Assembly (NCBI GenBank): GCA_905221605.1 | Contig: CAJNDS010002498.1 | Span: 310,001-374,000 of the forward strand | Source: Symbiodinium natans | Lineage: Eukaryota > Sar > Dinophyceae > Suessiales > Symbiodiniaceae | Length of the DNA stretch: 64,000 nucleotides | Direction: 5' to 3' | Shown here: positions 44,943 to 57,050 of the stretch, one piece after another | Numbering within the stretch: position 1 is the first letter of the stretch | Layout: every line of letters begins with the position of its first letter | Program-made: the position numbers and the translations under genes | The notes under the pieces: model-generated | What the model was told of the DNA's origin: nothing | Seen by the model: the letters and a program-made list of their open reading frames with translations, nothing else | The model's database searches: none

Positions 44943-45055
44943 TATGGGGGTTTGCGAAAGTAGGGGTACCCTAAAAATGGACACCAAGTAGTAGGATTCC
45001 CTTATCATAAGGACCCCCCAATATGGTACCCCTAATTTCGTAAACCCCCATATAC
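44943..45055. mobile_element. 113-bp foldback element with ~29-bp terminal inverted repeats
   Basis: The left arm TATGGGGGTTTGCGAAAGTA then GGGGTACC (44943-44970) pairs with the right arm GGTACCCCTAATTTCGTAAA then CCCCCATA (45025-45052), with two mismatches. The spacer is about 54 bp with no coding sequence. Short CA/TA-rich flanks lie on both sides (ACACACATA and TATACACTTA). Its TAGGGG words resemble the element at 32573-32846, but the arms differ. Confidence 0.7.
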
Positions 45056-45059
45056 ACTT

Positions 45060-46300
45060 ATATATACACACACACATGGACCTCGAGAAAGCAAACGTTC
45101 CAAGTTAGCAATTGCGGAACATGTGTCACTTTCAACACACATTGTAAGCATGTTGTCATGAGCTTGATGCTGCTTGTTGTGGTGCAAGGACTGCAGCCAC
45201 ACGGCTGCATGGAGGCCTGTAGGGCAGTTGGAGTCTGCTTGAGGGTCTGCAACTTCTCTGAAAGCGCATTTTGAAGATTGTTCACAAGAAGGTTATGCAG
45301 AGCCGTCAGGTCAGGTCTGGAGCTTAGCGGTGACTGCATGTGATGTGTATTGCTGCGGGGAGTGGCGACCGTGCGTTGTGCCTGAGTGGGCAGTGACAGC
45401 ATCAAGTCGAATTCAAGAAAACAACATGTAAAAAGCTGATTACATCTGCCAAAGCATGAGATACGCTGACCTCTTGCATCAGTAAGCGGTTGATTCAGCC
45501 TGATGCAGCAATAGTCCCCAGACGTCCCTGATGTGAGTCAGCGCGCATGTGCCTGCAACCCGTCATGAGATAAGTGGTCGGTTGAAATTGCTGAACTCCA
45601 ATATGCACAGCACCCTGGCCATGTTTCACTACATCCTCTTCGGCCAGTCATAGCCCAGAGTCTGGATGCCCCGCTGCTTGAGCAGCGTATTTGGCTTCGG
45701 CAATGATTGTCACTTGGAATGCCGAAGCTCTTCTGGCTTTTTTTCACGGCATGAACCAGGACAGTCAGGCACTCCTTGTTGCTAGTACGCTGCATTAATC
45801 GTGCTCCTGCAGATGGTGCACTTGTAGCAGCAGCTGAGGTACGGTGGGGGCCTTTGTTGTCACATCAGGTGCATCATAGACATGTACGACAATCGAGGAC
45901 TAGTCGGACAAGTAGGCAGTTTAACGCACAGGCAAGAGATGCTATAGGCGTGGATGAGCCAGCTTTGCACAGCAGAACTACTCAGGTCTCTGGTGCACAT
46001 ATTGTGGATAGCATGGCTTGGACAAGGCCAGAAGCTGTGGCTAGGACTGAAATGGCCCTGGCCAGTCACCATTGTCAAGCCTGTCTTGTTGCTGGCCTTC
46101 TGAAAAGAAGCGAGAGAATGATGGCTAGGTAAATCAATAACAGATGTGTAGAACTTGCAGTGGGAGGTTGTTTGTAGCGGGCGTGGGCCTAGGCTGCAAG
46201 AGAGCACCGAGCAAGACGAGGCGCCGAAGTTGCCCTGGTTGAGCCTCCAGAGTTGTTTGGCACGTGTCACGTGTTGTTTTTTCTCCCTGTCCCATCTCGC
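45060..46300. other. 1.2-kb stretch with no supported gene
   Basis: Frames on both strands overlap without splice-consistent exons. I see nothing I can support. Confidence 0.35.
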
Positions 46301-46303
46301 CAG

Positions 46304-46446
46304 GCAGCCGGAAAAGCTGACTACTTCCTCGCGGTGCGGAGGGTCGCTGACTCCAGGCGGATCGGAGAGGTCGCAGTTAATGACGATTTCGACAACGCGT
46401 CTTCCTCAAACGAGGCCTGGATAGGCTCTTCTTGCCTCTGTACGGT
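46304..46446 (+). CDS. probable exon, possibly 5' part of the REJ-type gene
   Basis: A CGCCAG acceptor is followed by AAGKADYFLAVRRVADSRRI then GEVAVNDDFDNASSSNEAW, with strong codon bias and a stop or GT donor near 46446. It lies about 250 bp before the first certain REJ-type exon and on the same strand. Linkage is inference. Confidence 0.4.
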
Positions 46447-46693
46447 CTAATTAGAGTCTAGACTCTATACGAGAATGCGGGGCGTTTTTGAATTTTTGTG
46501 CAGCGATAGCCTCACTGCGTTAAGTAGATGCAACCAAAACTTCGGCCACTACGGTGCTCCATGCTCCCTTACGTTCAAGAACTTGCTTTCCTCCTAGGAT
46601 GATCCGAGGGCTTGCAGAATCTTGTAGGCTTAAGGAATTGTATCTCTTGACATAAAAATGTGCAGAATGTGCACAGTACTGCCATGTGGCCAG

Positions 46694-49600
46694 GCAGATG
46701 ACAATGTTAATGACTCAAACATCACAGAAACTCGAACTACAACTACAACAGCTACAGCTACAGCCTCCACGACCACTTCCATATCACTCCTTGCAGCGCG
46801 CATTTCTGGACATTTTGACTTTGTAGCAGACCGGGTGGATGATGAAGCCGTGGAGCTTGCCAGCGAAGTTAGCTTGTCTGAAGCCTTGGGCGTAGCCGTC
46901 TGGCAGTTGAATGTGACAGTGCTTCCCACAGAGAATTCTTGGCACGTGTTGTACACGGTCGACCTCGGCGCTGAGTTCCGACACGTTCTTGTTGCGGGTC
47001 ACCGGGTGCTGGTGGACAGCAGCAGTTTCCAAGCCATCTTGTCACAGGAGCTTGCCAGAAGAAGTACTTCTCCGCAGAGGGTGACTGAGACTTTCAATCT
47101 TCTTGTCTTTGCCGCACTCCAAATCCAGGAGATTGATCCAGCTATCCTAAACTCAACATCCACCACTGCAACCTCGCTGACGCAGACGACCACTACAACA
47201 ACTCAAACCGTCCTAGTGTCACTCAAACTCTTGTCCGCCACAGTGCGAGAGCCTTTCAATTCAGTGCTCTTTGGGTTCAATGTGCCAGCCCGCTTTACCG
47301 CTCCTTCGGACGGCACAGGCTGTCGCCCTGCAGCGTTTTCAACCCAAACCTGGGAGTCGCTTGGACATCTTCCTCATTGCCGATGGGTGAATGCCAGCCA
47401 GCTGGAAATCAGATTTGGCAAGGGCGCAACGGCACAGTTGGGACAGATCCTCGTAACTTCTCCGGCCGGCTTTGAGCCCATGGGAAATGTAGCATTTTTG
47501 GATTCGCCGCCATTTCAAGCTGTGCTGGAGGCAGAAGCAATGGGGCGAGTCACGCCCCGCCTCTCGCATCCAACTGCAGTTCAGTCCTGCAGTCGCGTGA
47601 CTTTCTCGATCCTGGGGTCCAGAGGAGGTGCAGGACGTCCCCTACAGGTGAAGTGGTCCATTAACCTTCCAACCTTCACGGTGGTGAGAGACTCTCTACA
47701 GGCGATGGTCGATGCCGCAAATGCTGAAGGTTCCCGTGCCCTCGAGTTTCCGCCAGAAAATTTCTCAGTGGCCGTACAGCGGGCCCGCATTGTACTTGGC
47801 GAAATTTCATATGCAAAGGTTCCGATCCATGTGAACATCACCGCTCAGGTCTCCAACTGGCTTGGTGCAACAACCAGCGCCTCAGGCATGGTGACTGTCC
47901 TTAAGGAGGAGGAGCCTCTGCCTGTCTTGGTGGCTACTTCACCTAAGGTTCAGCATGTTTCGACTCAGGAGGAGACCATATTCAGCATCATGACGCTGTC
48001 CAACAAGCTGTCGGAATGTGTTGACCCTCTGAACACCAGTTCGCTGAACGTGAAGGTGGAGTGGGAGTATAAACCTGATGCCGGCAGGATCTGGCACAGC
48101 CTGCAGACGGTGCAGAATCTGACTGATATCTCCAACGCACCGAACACCCTCAGGTTTGCGCCGTTCACTTTTCCACCCAACACAGCCCACCAATTCAGAG
48201 TGCTCGTCCAGTATGAAGGCACAACTGTGATGAGACGGCCGAATATTACTTTCAATCTAACAGTGGCTTCAAGGCAGCCACCCGTGGCGAAAATTCAGGG
48301 CCCAAGCGAGGTCGGCGCCAGCTGCCCTTTTGTGTTGAATGCATCGCAATCTCGGGATGACTGGACGCGGGATGCCGAGTTGGTGTTCAACTGGTCCTGC
48401 GCCCCGCTTGACGGTGCTGGAAGCTGCAATGTGCAAAACTTTGCCGAAGGGAACTTTGCTAGAGCAGATGGCAGTGGTGTGAATGGTGCGCTGATGAACG
48501 TACATGGTGGTCAACTCGCTACAGAGCTTTGAGCAGCACTGGTGCCGTATGCAGGCTACCCCTGGACCTCTATCTTTCTTTTGCCCGCAAGTAAGAGTTC
48601 CGGCATTGGAAAGCGTAGCATTTGCAGCATGGAGCCTTCGGATTCTCCGTGCGCTGCTAATTTATCAAGTACTCATGTGTCAGCCAAGGGCCGCTACATA
48701 TTTGGGCTATCGGTGAGTCGGCAGTCGGATTCACTTGCAGATGCAGGAAACGCAACAATTGAAGTGCGGGTGGTTGCAGGCCCTTGTCAATCAGCATCAC
48801 TCTGTTCCCCTATCCCAGTCCTAAAAGGATGATGAACTCCGTGCAGTGTTGAGGCGAGCACATCACTCTTGCCCGTGTCAGGTGCCAGGCCTGCAATTTC
48901 CATCGCAGTTCCATGGGAGACGGAAGCGGGAGCTACCCAGCACCGCATTGATTTGATAGGTGGGTCGTACAAAAGGCATCCGATCGGTTCATGGGATGCT
49001 TGCAGCGAAACTTCGAGTAGACATGGGAAGTGTGAGAGGGATCATGCCAAGGTTTCGGTGGCTTCCGATGTGGGAATGCTTGGGATGGTCACCGCACATG
49101 TGGACCAGACGCGAGGGTGCAGTGTGCTGGGAGCTCAGACATCGTTACCTCCAAGTGCCATAATGTGTTGGAGGACCCATACCACATGACAGCTGCATCG
49201 CAGCCATCAGGAGACATGTTGCATTGCAAGAGCCTCTGCGAAGGTTGCAGTTTTGCGAACGGAGCATGTTCCATTACAATCTCTTGCTGCTTGATCGGTT
49301 GTTTCGTTGTTTTCGCCCGCCGGGTGCCTGCACAGCACGTACTATCTTACTTGCACGATCATGTGTTATGGAATCGTTTTTCCCGTAGCAGAGCCCATGA
49401 CTTGATGCCGGGCCAAACTCAGAAACACCTTGGGCAGGGTTTGCCATGACAATTGACGTTGAAGGGTTTTTTTGTGTTCAAGCTCGAATTCCTCAGCACC
49501 CCTGGACTTGCCAAGTTGCTGAGGTATGACGACTGCCTGATTCAGCAAGCAACTCCCTCCCCCTCCCCCGGCCCCCCCGCCCATGCACATATGAAGCGTC

Positions 49601-52600
49601 TGTCAGCGCTGCTTCACGAGGCCAAGCACTTGGGCATCTCGGTTCCTGCTGGTGGAGCATGTGGCGCCGTTTGAGGTTCTAGCGCTTCTTGACAGGGTGT
49701 GCGGTGTGCTGCAGAGCATGGTTCGGTGCAAGCATTGGCATGTTGAAGCTGTCATGTTTTTTTGCTGTATGTTCTTTGTAGTGCGACGAGGTTTTTGGCC
49801 TTCTTCACCACGACATCCACGACAATGTCCACAACGACAACGCAGACGACCACAACGACGTCGACCACTAGTGTGACGACCACATCGACAACCGAGATGT
49901 GGGACAACGAATCTCTGAGTGAGGGCCGGAATGTTTCAGACTCTGACATCGTGGGTGACGAGGAGGATGAAGTTGAGGATGACAATGGCTCGCTTGGCGA
50001 TTGGCAAAACATCTCAACTGACGGTGTCATGACGGACCCAGAAAGGCTGACCTTTGCCACCAATGACTTTCCAAGAGGTCTTCTGACCCCGGGACGGCTC
50101 TACTCCTATGCGATCATCTTTGCAGATGCCGATGAACTTGCTGCACTGGAAGGGAACGATACATCAGATCTCGAGTCGCTCTCGAGGATCGACTCGGTGG
50201 CCCTGGCAGTCTCGGCAGCTTGGACTCAGAATGTTCTTGGAGTCTTAGAAGTGACGCAGATGCTGTTTAGATGCTGTGAAGTTGCTGAGTCCTTTGCAGA
50301 AACATTCTGGAATTCACATGCTTGACAGCAAGGTCCCATTTCAGGCCGATTCGCCACCGAGCAGAGGTAGGGTAATCGTCGCCCCGTTGTTGGGCCAAGC
50401 ACCTTTTTGTGGCATCTGGACATGTTTTCGATTGTTTTCGGGCACTGGGCGGAGTCCTGCCGGCCTTTTCTTCTAGCTCAGGCACTGGTGACAACTTTCA
50501 GAATTGCCACTGCAGATTGGGAGGATGAGGACCCGAGGTTTGAAGCCCTCTGATCCAGTTTCACCTAGTTGTTTGACCAGGACGCAGAGCTGGAGTACGC
50601 CTTCTACCGCTTTCCTGTCAAGGGGACGGGTGGGCTGCAAGAAGCCGTGAAGTCGTAGCATCATATACCCATTGATCCTGCAGCGACCGGCAGGGCTGCA
50701 AGTGTTCTGATCACTTGTGGATTTTGAAGGCGGCGCACATGTCAACACAACAATGTAGGCTCGACTGGCCCATGGAGTCAGCGGCCTGCCTGAAAGGAGC
50801 GATGGGCCCAGTCCGGAAGGTGAAGGCTTTGAGAGTTGGATGCATAGCTTCGAGATGCCGGACATAGAGCTTTGCCTCCATATCGCTGGCTTCATTGTGA
50901 GCATTTGTGAGCCCTCCTCATCACTTTGCCTGTCTGTTCTAAGGAATGGAACGATGCTTCGCACCCATCACACTGGCGCAAGCAGGGAGGTTGCTCGCCC
51001 GCACCATGTAAGGGGTGACCGTCACGCTACATCACGCGCAGCGGAATCGAAGATCGAGCGTTGGATCGAGTCTCGACATGTCTCGGTTGTGCATGAGTCA
51101 GACTTTCATTGCTGAGCAGTGAGCTCGTGCAAGAACGAGGCGTGTTGATGAGATCTTTCTCCACAACGCCAACTTTGGAAGAGATGCGCCTGCCAGCAGG
51201 GGCATTCTATGTAATCGTCAGGGCGAGGGACAGCACAAATGCTGTAGGCACTGAGTTTCTTGCGGCACCATTGGTCACTGCGGTCGCTGATGTTGATGAG
51301 AGCAGCATGGTAGAGCTCCTTGATGCAGCGCAGAGCAGCAACGATGCCAATTCGATCATCAATGCAGTTGATACTGTGGTTTCGTCGGCCCATACAGCTT
51401 CAGAGGACACAGCGCAGCTGTCTCTGCAGTTGCTCCTGCAAGCCACTGCCCTCCTGACTTCTCCGGAGGTTGCGACGAAGTGCGTAGAAGTAGTGACCGC
51501 AGTCCTGATCGGCGTTTGGAACGGTGGTCACACAGTGGAAGGTGCTACTCTGCAGAGTGCCAGCCTTGCCATTGACGGTGCCTTGGATGCCTTGGACATG
51601 GTCAGCACAGATGCAGCGGAGAAAGGACAGCTTGTACTGGAGGGAATCGGCACCATCGGGGCAGCAACTGTAGCAACCGCCCAGAGTCTGGACACAAGGG
51701 ATAGTGCACGATTGACGGCACAAGTCGACAGCCTCACAGCGAAGCTTGCTTCCAGGATGCTCTCCCAGTTGGGCCAAGGCCTAGTGCAACAGGTGAATGC
51801 AGGCGATGCAACTGGCACAGGGGGTGGCTCCGGCCTCAAGGTAGGCAAGCTTGGAAGGCTTGCCAGTCCCAACGTTCGCCGCTTGAACTCCGTTAGCTGC
51901 TCGGATGCTTCCAAGTTGATGGAGCTGTCGGTGCTCCAGATGGTTCATCCCCTGCTGGCCTCTGACTTTGACAGCGCTACCCCCTCGCTTCCAGCATCTG
52001 GGCCGAACGTGGAGTTTCAAGATGGCGTATGGCGATCCACAAACATGTACACCTGGGCCAATCCTGCCTTGGGCGTGAATGTTCATGTGCCAGCAGACGC
52101 AACCATCCGGAGCTTTACAGCTAGTGCATGCGGAGGCCCTGTCACACTTTTCAACTTGTCGGACCCTCTGCATGTTCGACTCACTCTGCCACCGCCGGGA
52201 TCCCCGCCAACTGGATACTTTCTGATGCCTGCCTGTGCTAAGTGGCATGAAGCCGACAGTGCCTGGAAGATGGAGGACTTGCAGGTGCAGGACGTGGAGA
52301 CAGCGACCATGCAGCTAACCTGCGTTTCCTACGAGGGCACTGGCGTCTACACGGCTTTCCACTCCCCAACACCAGAGCCCACCTCAACGTCCACGACTTC
52401 AACAGCTTCAGCAACGACATCGACGAGCTCCACGGCGACATGGACGTCTAGCACAGCCACCAGACCGCTGACAGTAACTGTGTCTTCCAGGACGATTACC
52501 TCTACGAGCGTGGTTTGGTGGGCGACTGCAGTCACGACCCTGGATATGAACGTCCCCTTCTGCAGCATCTCGACTCAATGGCTTAGCTGTCGTAGCTGTC

Positions 52601-53726
52601 GTAGCTGTCTTGGCAGAGTCCGGGTCCCGAGGCGAGTCTGTGATGCCTCCGTCGCCTCCAGGAGCAGCGCCCTTCACTTGTTATGGGCCCCGTCGGGCAT
52701 CTCGGCATGGCGCAGGTCACAAAAAGAAGTTGTGGTCGAAGTTGTGGTCCCATGTTTGTAGCCCTGTGCGCTGCTTTTGCTCATGCTCTTGTTCTCTCGT
52801 ACTGGGAAATTAGAGGCACTCTGCAGCCACAGTAATTTATGTTTGCTTCCACCGATAAGGTCGGCCAGGAATGTCGTGCTAAATGTGATCCTGATCCGTT
52901 GAAAACAGAGACTGCTGCAATATCATGTCGGGCAGACCCTTTGACCGGCACTTTGAGTTGGGCCTTCTCGGCGGTCTGCCCATCCCCCACAGCTGCTCGG
53001 ACGCATCATTGGGTTGAATTGGCCGTCATGGGGCTGTTCATCTGATCCTTTTGCTTGCTGCAGGAGATGCCACTCGTTGTCACGACTGAGACGCCAACGA
53101 CCAACTTTGAAGTCATGAACACATATGGCATCATTGCAATTGCCACCCTCGCGTTGTTCTTGTGCATGGCTCTTTGCTGCTCACTGTCGTGGCATTTTCG
53201 GGCAGCAGGACTGGCAAAGGCGAGCCGTGTGGCACCCGATGTGCCGCAGAAACCCTCTGAAGTGTCAGATCGGTCGCTGGCCTCACAAAAGTCTGTAAGA
53301 ACAGCATCGGATCAGCTACTGTTCCAGACATGGGCAGTCGAGAGCGCCAAGTGCTTGCCGTCCCCGACCTTCCGCAACAAATCCGAGCCGACACAGCCTG
53401 CCCGACCCGGTGCGGATGACGAGCCGTATGAGCCTCCAGCACATGCAGGTGACCTTCACACGCTCACTGTTGAAGGAAGCTTCTGGGATTGGGCCAAGGA
53501 ATGGTCCCATGCCTCCATCGTGCAGGTGGCTGTGCCTGATCCAGCATTGCAGCTATCCGAGCAGGTGCCGGCTCCGGATGAGGATGCAGACGGAGAGATG
53601 GAGGAAGAGGAGGAAGAGGATGACGTGGGTGAGATGGTGATGGCGCAAGCTTTGCTTCTGCAGAACATCGGTTCCGACTCAGAATCTCCGAGGTCGCCAA
53701 ATGATCCAAAGGCATTGACGATGTAA
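46694..53726 (+). CDS. REJ/GAIN-type surface protein with one membrane span
   Basis: Large extracellular protein of the receptor-for-egg-jelly/polycystin-1 ectodomain type. Exon 46694-~48510 starts DDNVNDSNITETRTTTT, with further Thr-rich linkers, many N-x-S/T sites and a PKD/REJ-like end (PPVAKIQGPSEVGASCPFVL). Then about 48590-48790 (KGRYIFGLSVSRQSDSLADA); 48885-48957 (RPAISIAVPWETEAGATQHR); about 49795-50240 (ERLTFATNDFPRGLLTPGRL); about 50320-50370 (KVPFQADSPPSRGRVIVAP); about 50488-50540 (TTFRIATADWEDEDPRFE); about 50582-50640 (DAELEYAFYRFPVKGTGG). Exon ~51118-52500 contains the helical GAIN-like part and a GPS-like Cys/Trp segment (CAKWHEADSAW, LTCVSYEGTGVYTAF) lacking the usual H-L/T cleavage site. 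About 52866-52990 is Cys-rich. Exon ~53066-53726 has one membrane helix (IIAIATLALFLCMALCCSL) and a ~170-residue tail ending in Glu/Asp runs. Full length and signal peptide are not seen. Confidence 0.75.
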
Positions 53727-53747
53727 AGGGCACACAGTCTTCGCAAC

Positions 53748-53980
53748 TTACCAGTAGCATCCCGAGTTCTTGGGCAGAACGGGGTGCCTCATGGTGCCAC
53801 CCTCAAAGGGTTCGCACTTCTCGTTCGGAGCCATCCTGCAGGGATCGAGCCTCCATGAGCCTCCACCGGGCGCAGATTTAAAACACGTGGAAGCGGAGTT
53901 GAAGCGACCCATGATGAGGCGATCAGGGGCGCTTCCTGGCATTGTGTCCTTCACATTCAGGTCGTACCTCCAGGGGCCAG
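53748..53980 (-). CDS. possible terminal exon of a convergent gene
   Basis: The minus strand reads GPWRYDLNVKDTMPGSAPDR, LIMGRFNSASTCFKSAPGGG, WRLDPCRMAPNEKCEPFEGG and TMRHPVLPKNSGCYW, then TAA, with about 70 percent G/C in third positions. It would end 21 bp from the REJ-type gene's stop, tail to tail. The + strand frame over the same DNA also looks moderately coding, and nearly everything else here is on +, so the strand is not certain. An upstream exon near 54050-54140 is possible on either strand. Confidence 0.4.
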
Positions 53981-54764
53981 CAGCAAGCAGCCGCCCTTGA
54001 TGCTCCTCTGCTTTTTTTGAGCTTTGCATATCCTTGTGTCCCTTGCCACACAGGAATTGACGAAGAAGGTTTCTTGAAACATCCCGGAACTGCATCGAAT
54101 CGCCAGGTCACCCGGAAGGGCTTCGAACCCAAGCACGGTCCCCTGCGATGTGAACTGAATTCAGCTCTGCTTTACTGTGTTGAACAGTTTTTGACTACTT
54201 CTCACTTCCGCAGCAGGCACAAGGCCGGTGATACAAGTGACACCAGCACCCGCATCCTCGCAGCCCGAAGCAGTCAGAAGCTGAGCTTTGCCGAGCGCGA
54301 ACTGAATTCCGATTCATTCTGTGTGGCTCAGCTTACTCATCTTTCCGATCCTTCCTTTCCCTGCTGCCACATTGTCAGGTCTGCCAATCAGCTGTGAGGC
54401 AGATCGTGGTGTGATGTAGATACATGTAGCCGAGTCGAGGTCTCTTCGACGAGTCTTGTAGTGTCGTTGATGCTGTCAGGTCTGCAAGTGATGAGGCGCT
54501 TCGGCACTCCGTCTTGGGCTCGAATGTGCTTGGAGTTTTCTGCACTTGTCTAGGCAACGATGCATGCACAAGAAGGCCGTGGCGAGTACGACCTTTGCCA
54601 GCTTTGAAAGGTTTAGAACACGGTAACTACTGCGTAGTGCCAGTTTATGACATGTGCTCATGTAGTTGTGGGGGTGGGGTTGGTAGATTTTGCGTCATCC
54701 ATTCTTCGTGACCGTACTACTGGCCCAGCCCACTGCCCCCTGTTTCCCGCTCCCAGAGAGTCGC
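53981..54764. other. stretch with ambiguous coding fragments
   Basis: About 54050-54150 gives a plausible + exon (GIDEEGFLKHPGTASNRQVT, after an ACACAG acceptor) and plausible minus frames. The strand cannot be decided by eye. The rest holds nothing supported. Confidence 0.3.
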
Positions 54765-55215
54765 ACCGAGCGTCCCCGGGCCCTGGAGTGCCCGTAGAGA
54801 CTGCCGCCGAGTATCTCTGGAGCAGAGCCCTGCCAAGTATCTTCCCTGGTGCGCCCACCCGGCGGGTATCCCTGAAGCGCCCACCCCCAAACGAATCCCG
54901 CCGACTAACCTCCAGAGAATCTCTGCAGTGTCCAATCCCGCAGAGTACCCCTGCAGGCCTTAAAGTGCCGTCTCCAGGAGAATAACTGTTGCAAAATTCA
55001 GGTTTGGCTGTAGGGTGGGGATGATCGATGCACAAAGTTCCCGACCTTCGGTGTGGGTGCGTCCTTGGAAGAGAAGCCAGAAGGTTTCGCCGGGTATCTC
55101 TGGAGTGCTCACCCCCTGCACCCTACAGTCACTACAGTCACTACAGCCCATCCCTGGAGTGCCCACCCCAAAAAAGGCCCACGAAAGGTCCTGCCAAGTA
55201 TCCTTGAGAATTTCG
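54765..55215. repeat. degenerate copies of the CCCTGGAGTGCCC minisatellite
   Basis: Words such as CCCTGGAGTGCCC, AGTATCTCTGGAG and AGTATCTTCCCTGG recur every 25-30 bp in two clusters, matching the tandem unit at 4878-4975. Confidence 0.5.
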
Positions 55216-55500
55216 GGGCGAGGTATCCTAACACATCGGGTGGTCGAAGCAAGTATTTTCAATTTTGTTGGTTCGTGGAGGTCCCACACAAGACCGTACG
55301 GCGCATTCGAAGACGGACATGGAAGATCATGGAGCCAGGAAAGGCGCTTGTTTGCAATAGTGACAAGATGTGGCAAGTCATTGTCAAGAGAATCTTTGTA
55401 GGTGCAGTCATTTAGTTTCTGATTGTGCTTCTCGCCGCATGCAGTTGACATTGACAGCTACAAGTAGCGCGACAGCTCGCAAGGTCCAACTGGCTTGGAG

Positions 55501-56136
55501 GGCCAGCTCGCAGAAGCTTCAGCCGACGCAGAACCCGAAGTTCCTCCCGTGCGGGTTTATGTGCTCGAGACAAGTTCTGGCGAAACTGCTGTTGCAGTCG
55601 AGCGATCTGATGGCAAGAAGTGGCGCTTCATGCGCAATGCGATTGACTTCGAGCTCCGGTGTTCGAGTGATGAGCTTCAACACTGGCTCTCCGGCTTAGT
55701 CTCCGAGCAGTTGCCGGGGCTGCTGACTCTGCTTGGTGGCGAAGTCCAAAGCCGAGGTGCTGCTCTCAAAGCCGCGGAGAAGGAGCGTGATGCACTGAGA
55801 GGCACAGAGGACTACAGCTTCTTTGGGCTCGATGGCCAAACCTGCACTGAAAAAGATATTGACAAAGCCTACCGGCAACAGTCAACGCGACTTCATCCTG
55901 ACAAAGGTGGGGATGAGGAGTCCTTCAACAACATGCGAGAGAAGTACGAGCAGCTAAAAGCCTTGCGCGGCGAGAACCATGAGAAGCGAAAGGAGGGGGG
56001 TGGCTCCATCAAGTGGGATGCAAAGAGCAGGCAGTCGATGCTTCGTGCCCATGGCGATCTCCGCGATCAACTTGTGTGGATCACGCGTCACCGTACACAG
56101 GTCGAGGAGGAGCTGCAAGCGCTGCGGCTGCGCCAG
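55501..56136 (+). CDS. DnaJ-domain (Hsp40) protein, long exon
   Basis: Co-chaperone type that stimulates Hsp70 ATPase through the J-domain HPD loop. The open stretch begins after an acceptor at 55483 or 55500 (no ATG in this exon) with AEPEVPPVRVYVLETSSGET, a possible beta-rich N-terminal domain of about 80 residues. The J-domain follows: DYSFFGLDGQTCTEKDIDKA, then YRQQSTRLHPDKGGDEESF, with HPD at 55894-55902. A helical C-terminal part (QVEEELQALRLRQ) ends at a GTCAAG donor. Further + exons may follow at about 56165-56210 and 56500-56586 (AEKADILHYHLADFRSCLQW, then TAA). No zinc or Gly/Phe region is visible, so it is a class-C J protein. Confidence 0.75.
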
Positions 56137-56589
56137 GTCAAGCTTAGCCTACCCTCCACGCAACTTCCTCAAAGCCCTTGCTCCTGAACCCCGGCTGCAC
56201 GTTTGGTCTGCCAAAGATATTTGCAGACCTTGCAAACGCGTTGGTGCTGTTGCTGTTGCTTAAGATAGGAGGATTGACAGATTGACACTGGACAGGGTGA
56301 ATTCGGGTGACATCGGGTGAATTGGCGAAGAGCAGTGACCAGAGGGGCCAGCAGTGGCAACAGTGCAGCTCCAGGGCTCTGCAAGTGCTGTTGGGTTCTC
56401 AGACTTGTGCGACGGAGCACAAATCTGCACCTGCGCTTCATCTGTACGAATCTGTACCTGTGTTTCCAAATATGGTCTTTCCCGCGGACGGCATCTCTGT
56501 CGGCAGCCGAGAAAGCGGACATCTTGCACTATCATCTTGCTGACTTCCGCAGCTGTCTGCAGTGGCTGAATGTGGCTGATATATAAGTA

Positions 56590-57050
56590 AAAGTCCACGT
56601 TAACGATCGCACAACTTCGCAGTGTGAGTCATGACGTTAGTTGCTCCGCGGGTTTGTGTCGTTCACATGCCATGCTCTGTGCATGTCACGGTCTGGTGAC
56701 CTGGTGCAGCTTGTAGACAATATATGGACACACTATCGCAGAACCACAAGCTAGAAGATCCTAGCATATCCGTACGAAACTCTCGCGTGGCCGTGGCCTC
56801 GTTCTAGGTTTGCGGGCGCTGTGTATCTTGGCTCAGCGGCGACGCTCCGCATGCTGTGCAGGTGATGGCCGGCCCGGGCTCAGGCGCAGAGAATAGAAGC
56901 AAAGAAGAAGCAACAGAAGAAGAAACATAAGAAAAAGACAGAAGCCGGCTTTTCTCAATTTTCTCAGCACTCACCCTTAGGACGCCCTAAGTCTGCCCTG
57001 AGCACGCTGCTCTAGCAAGGTGTCGAAGGACGGACCAGACCCGGGTTCAA
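56590..57050. other. stretch with no supported gene
   Basis: No coding exon or repeat seen; a short poly-purine tract (GAAGAAGCAACAGAAGAAGA) lies near 56900-56935. Confidence 0.4.
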
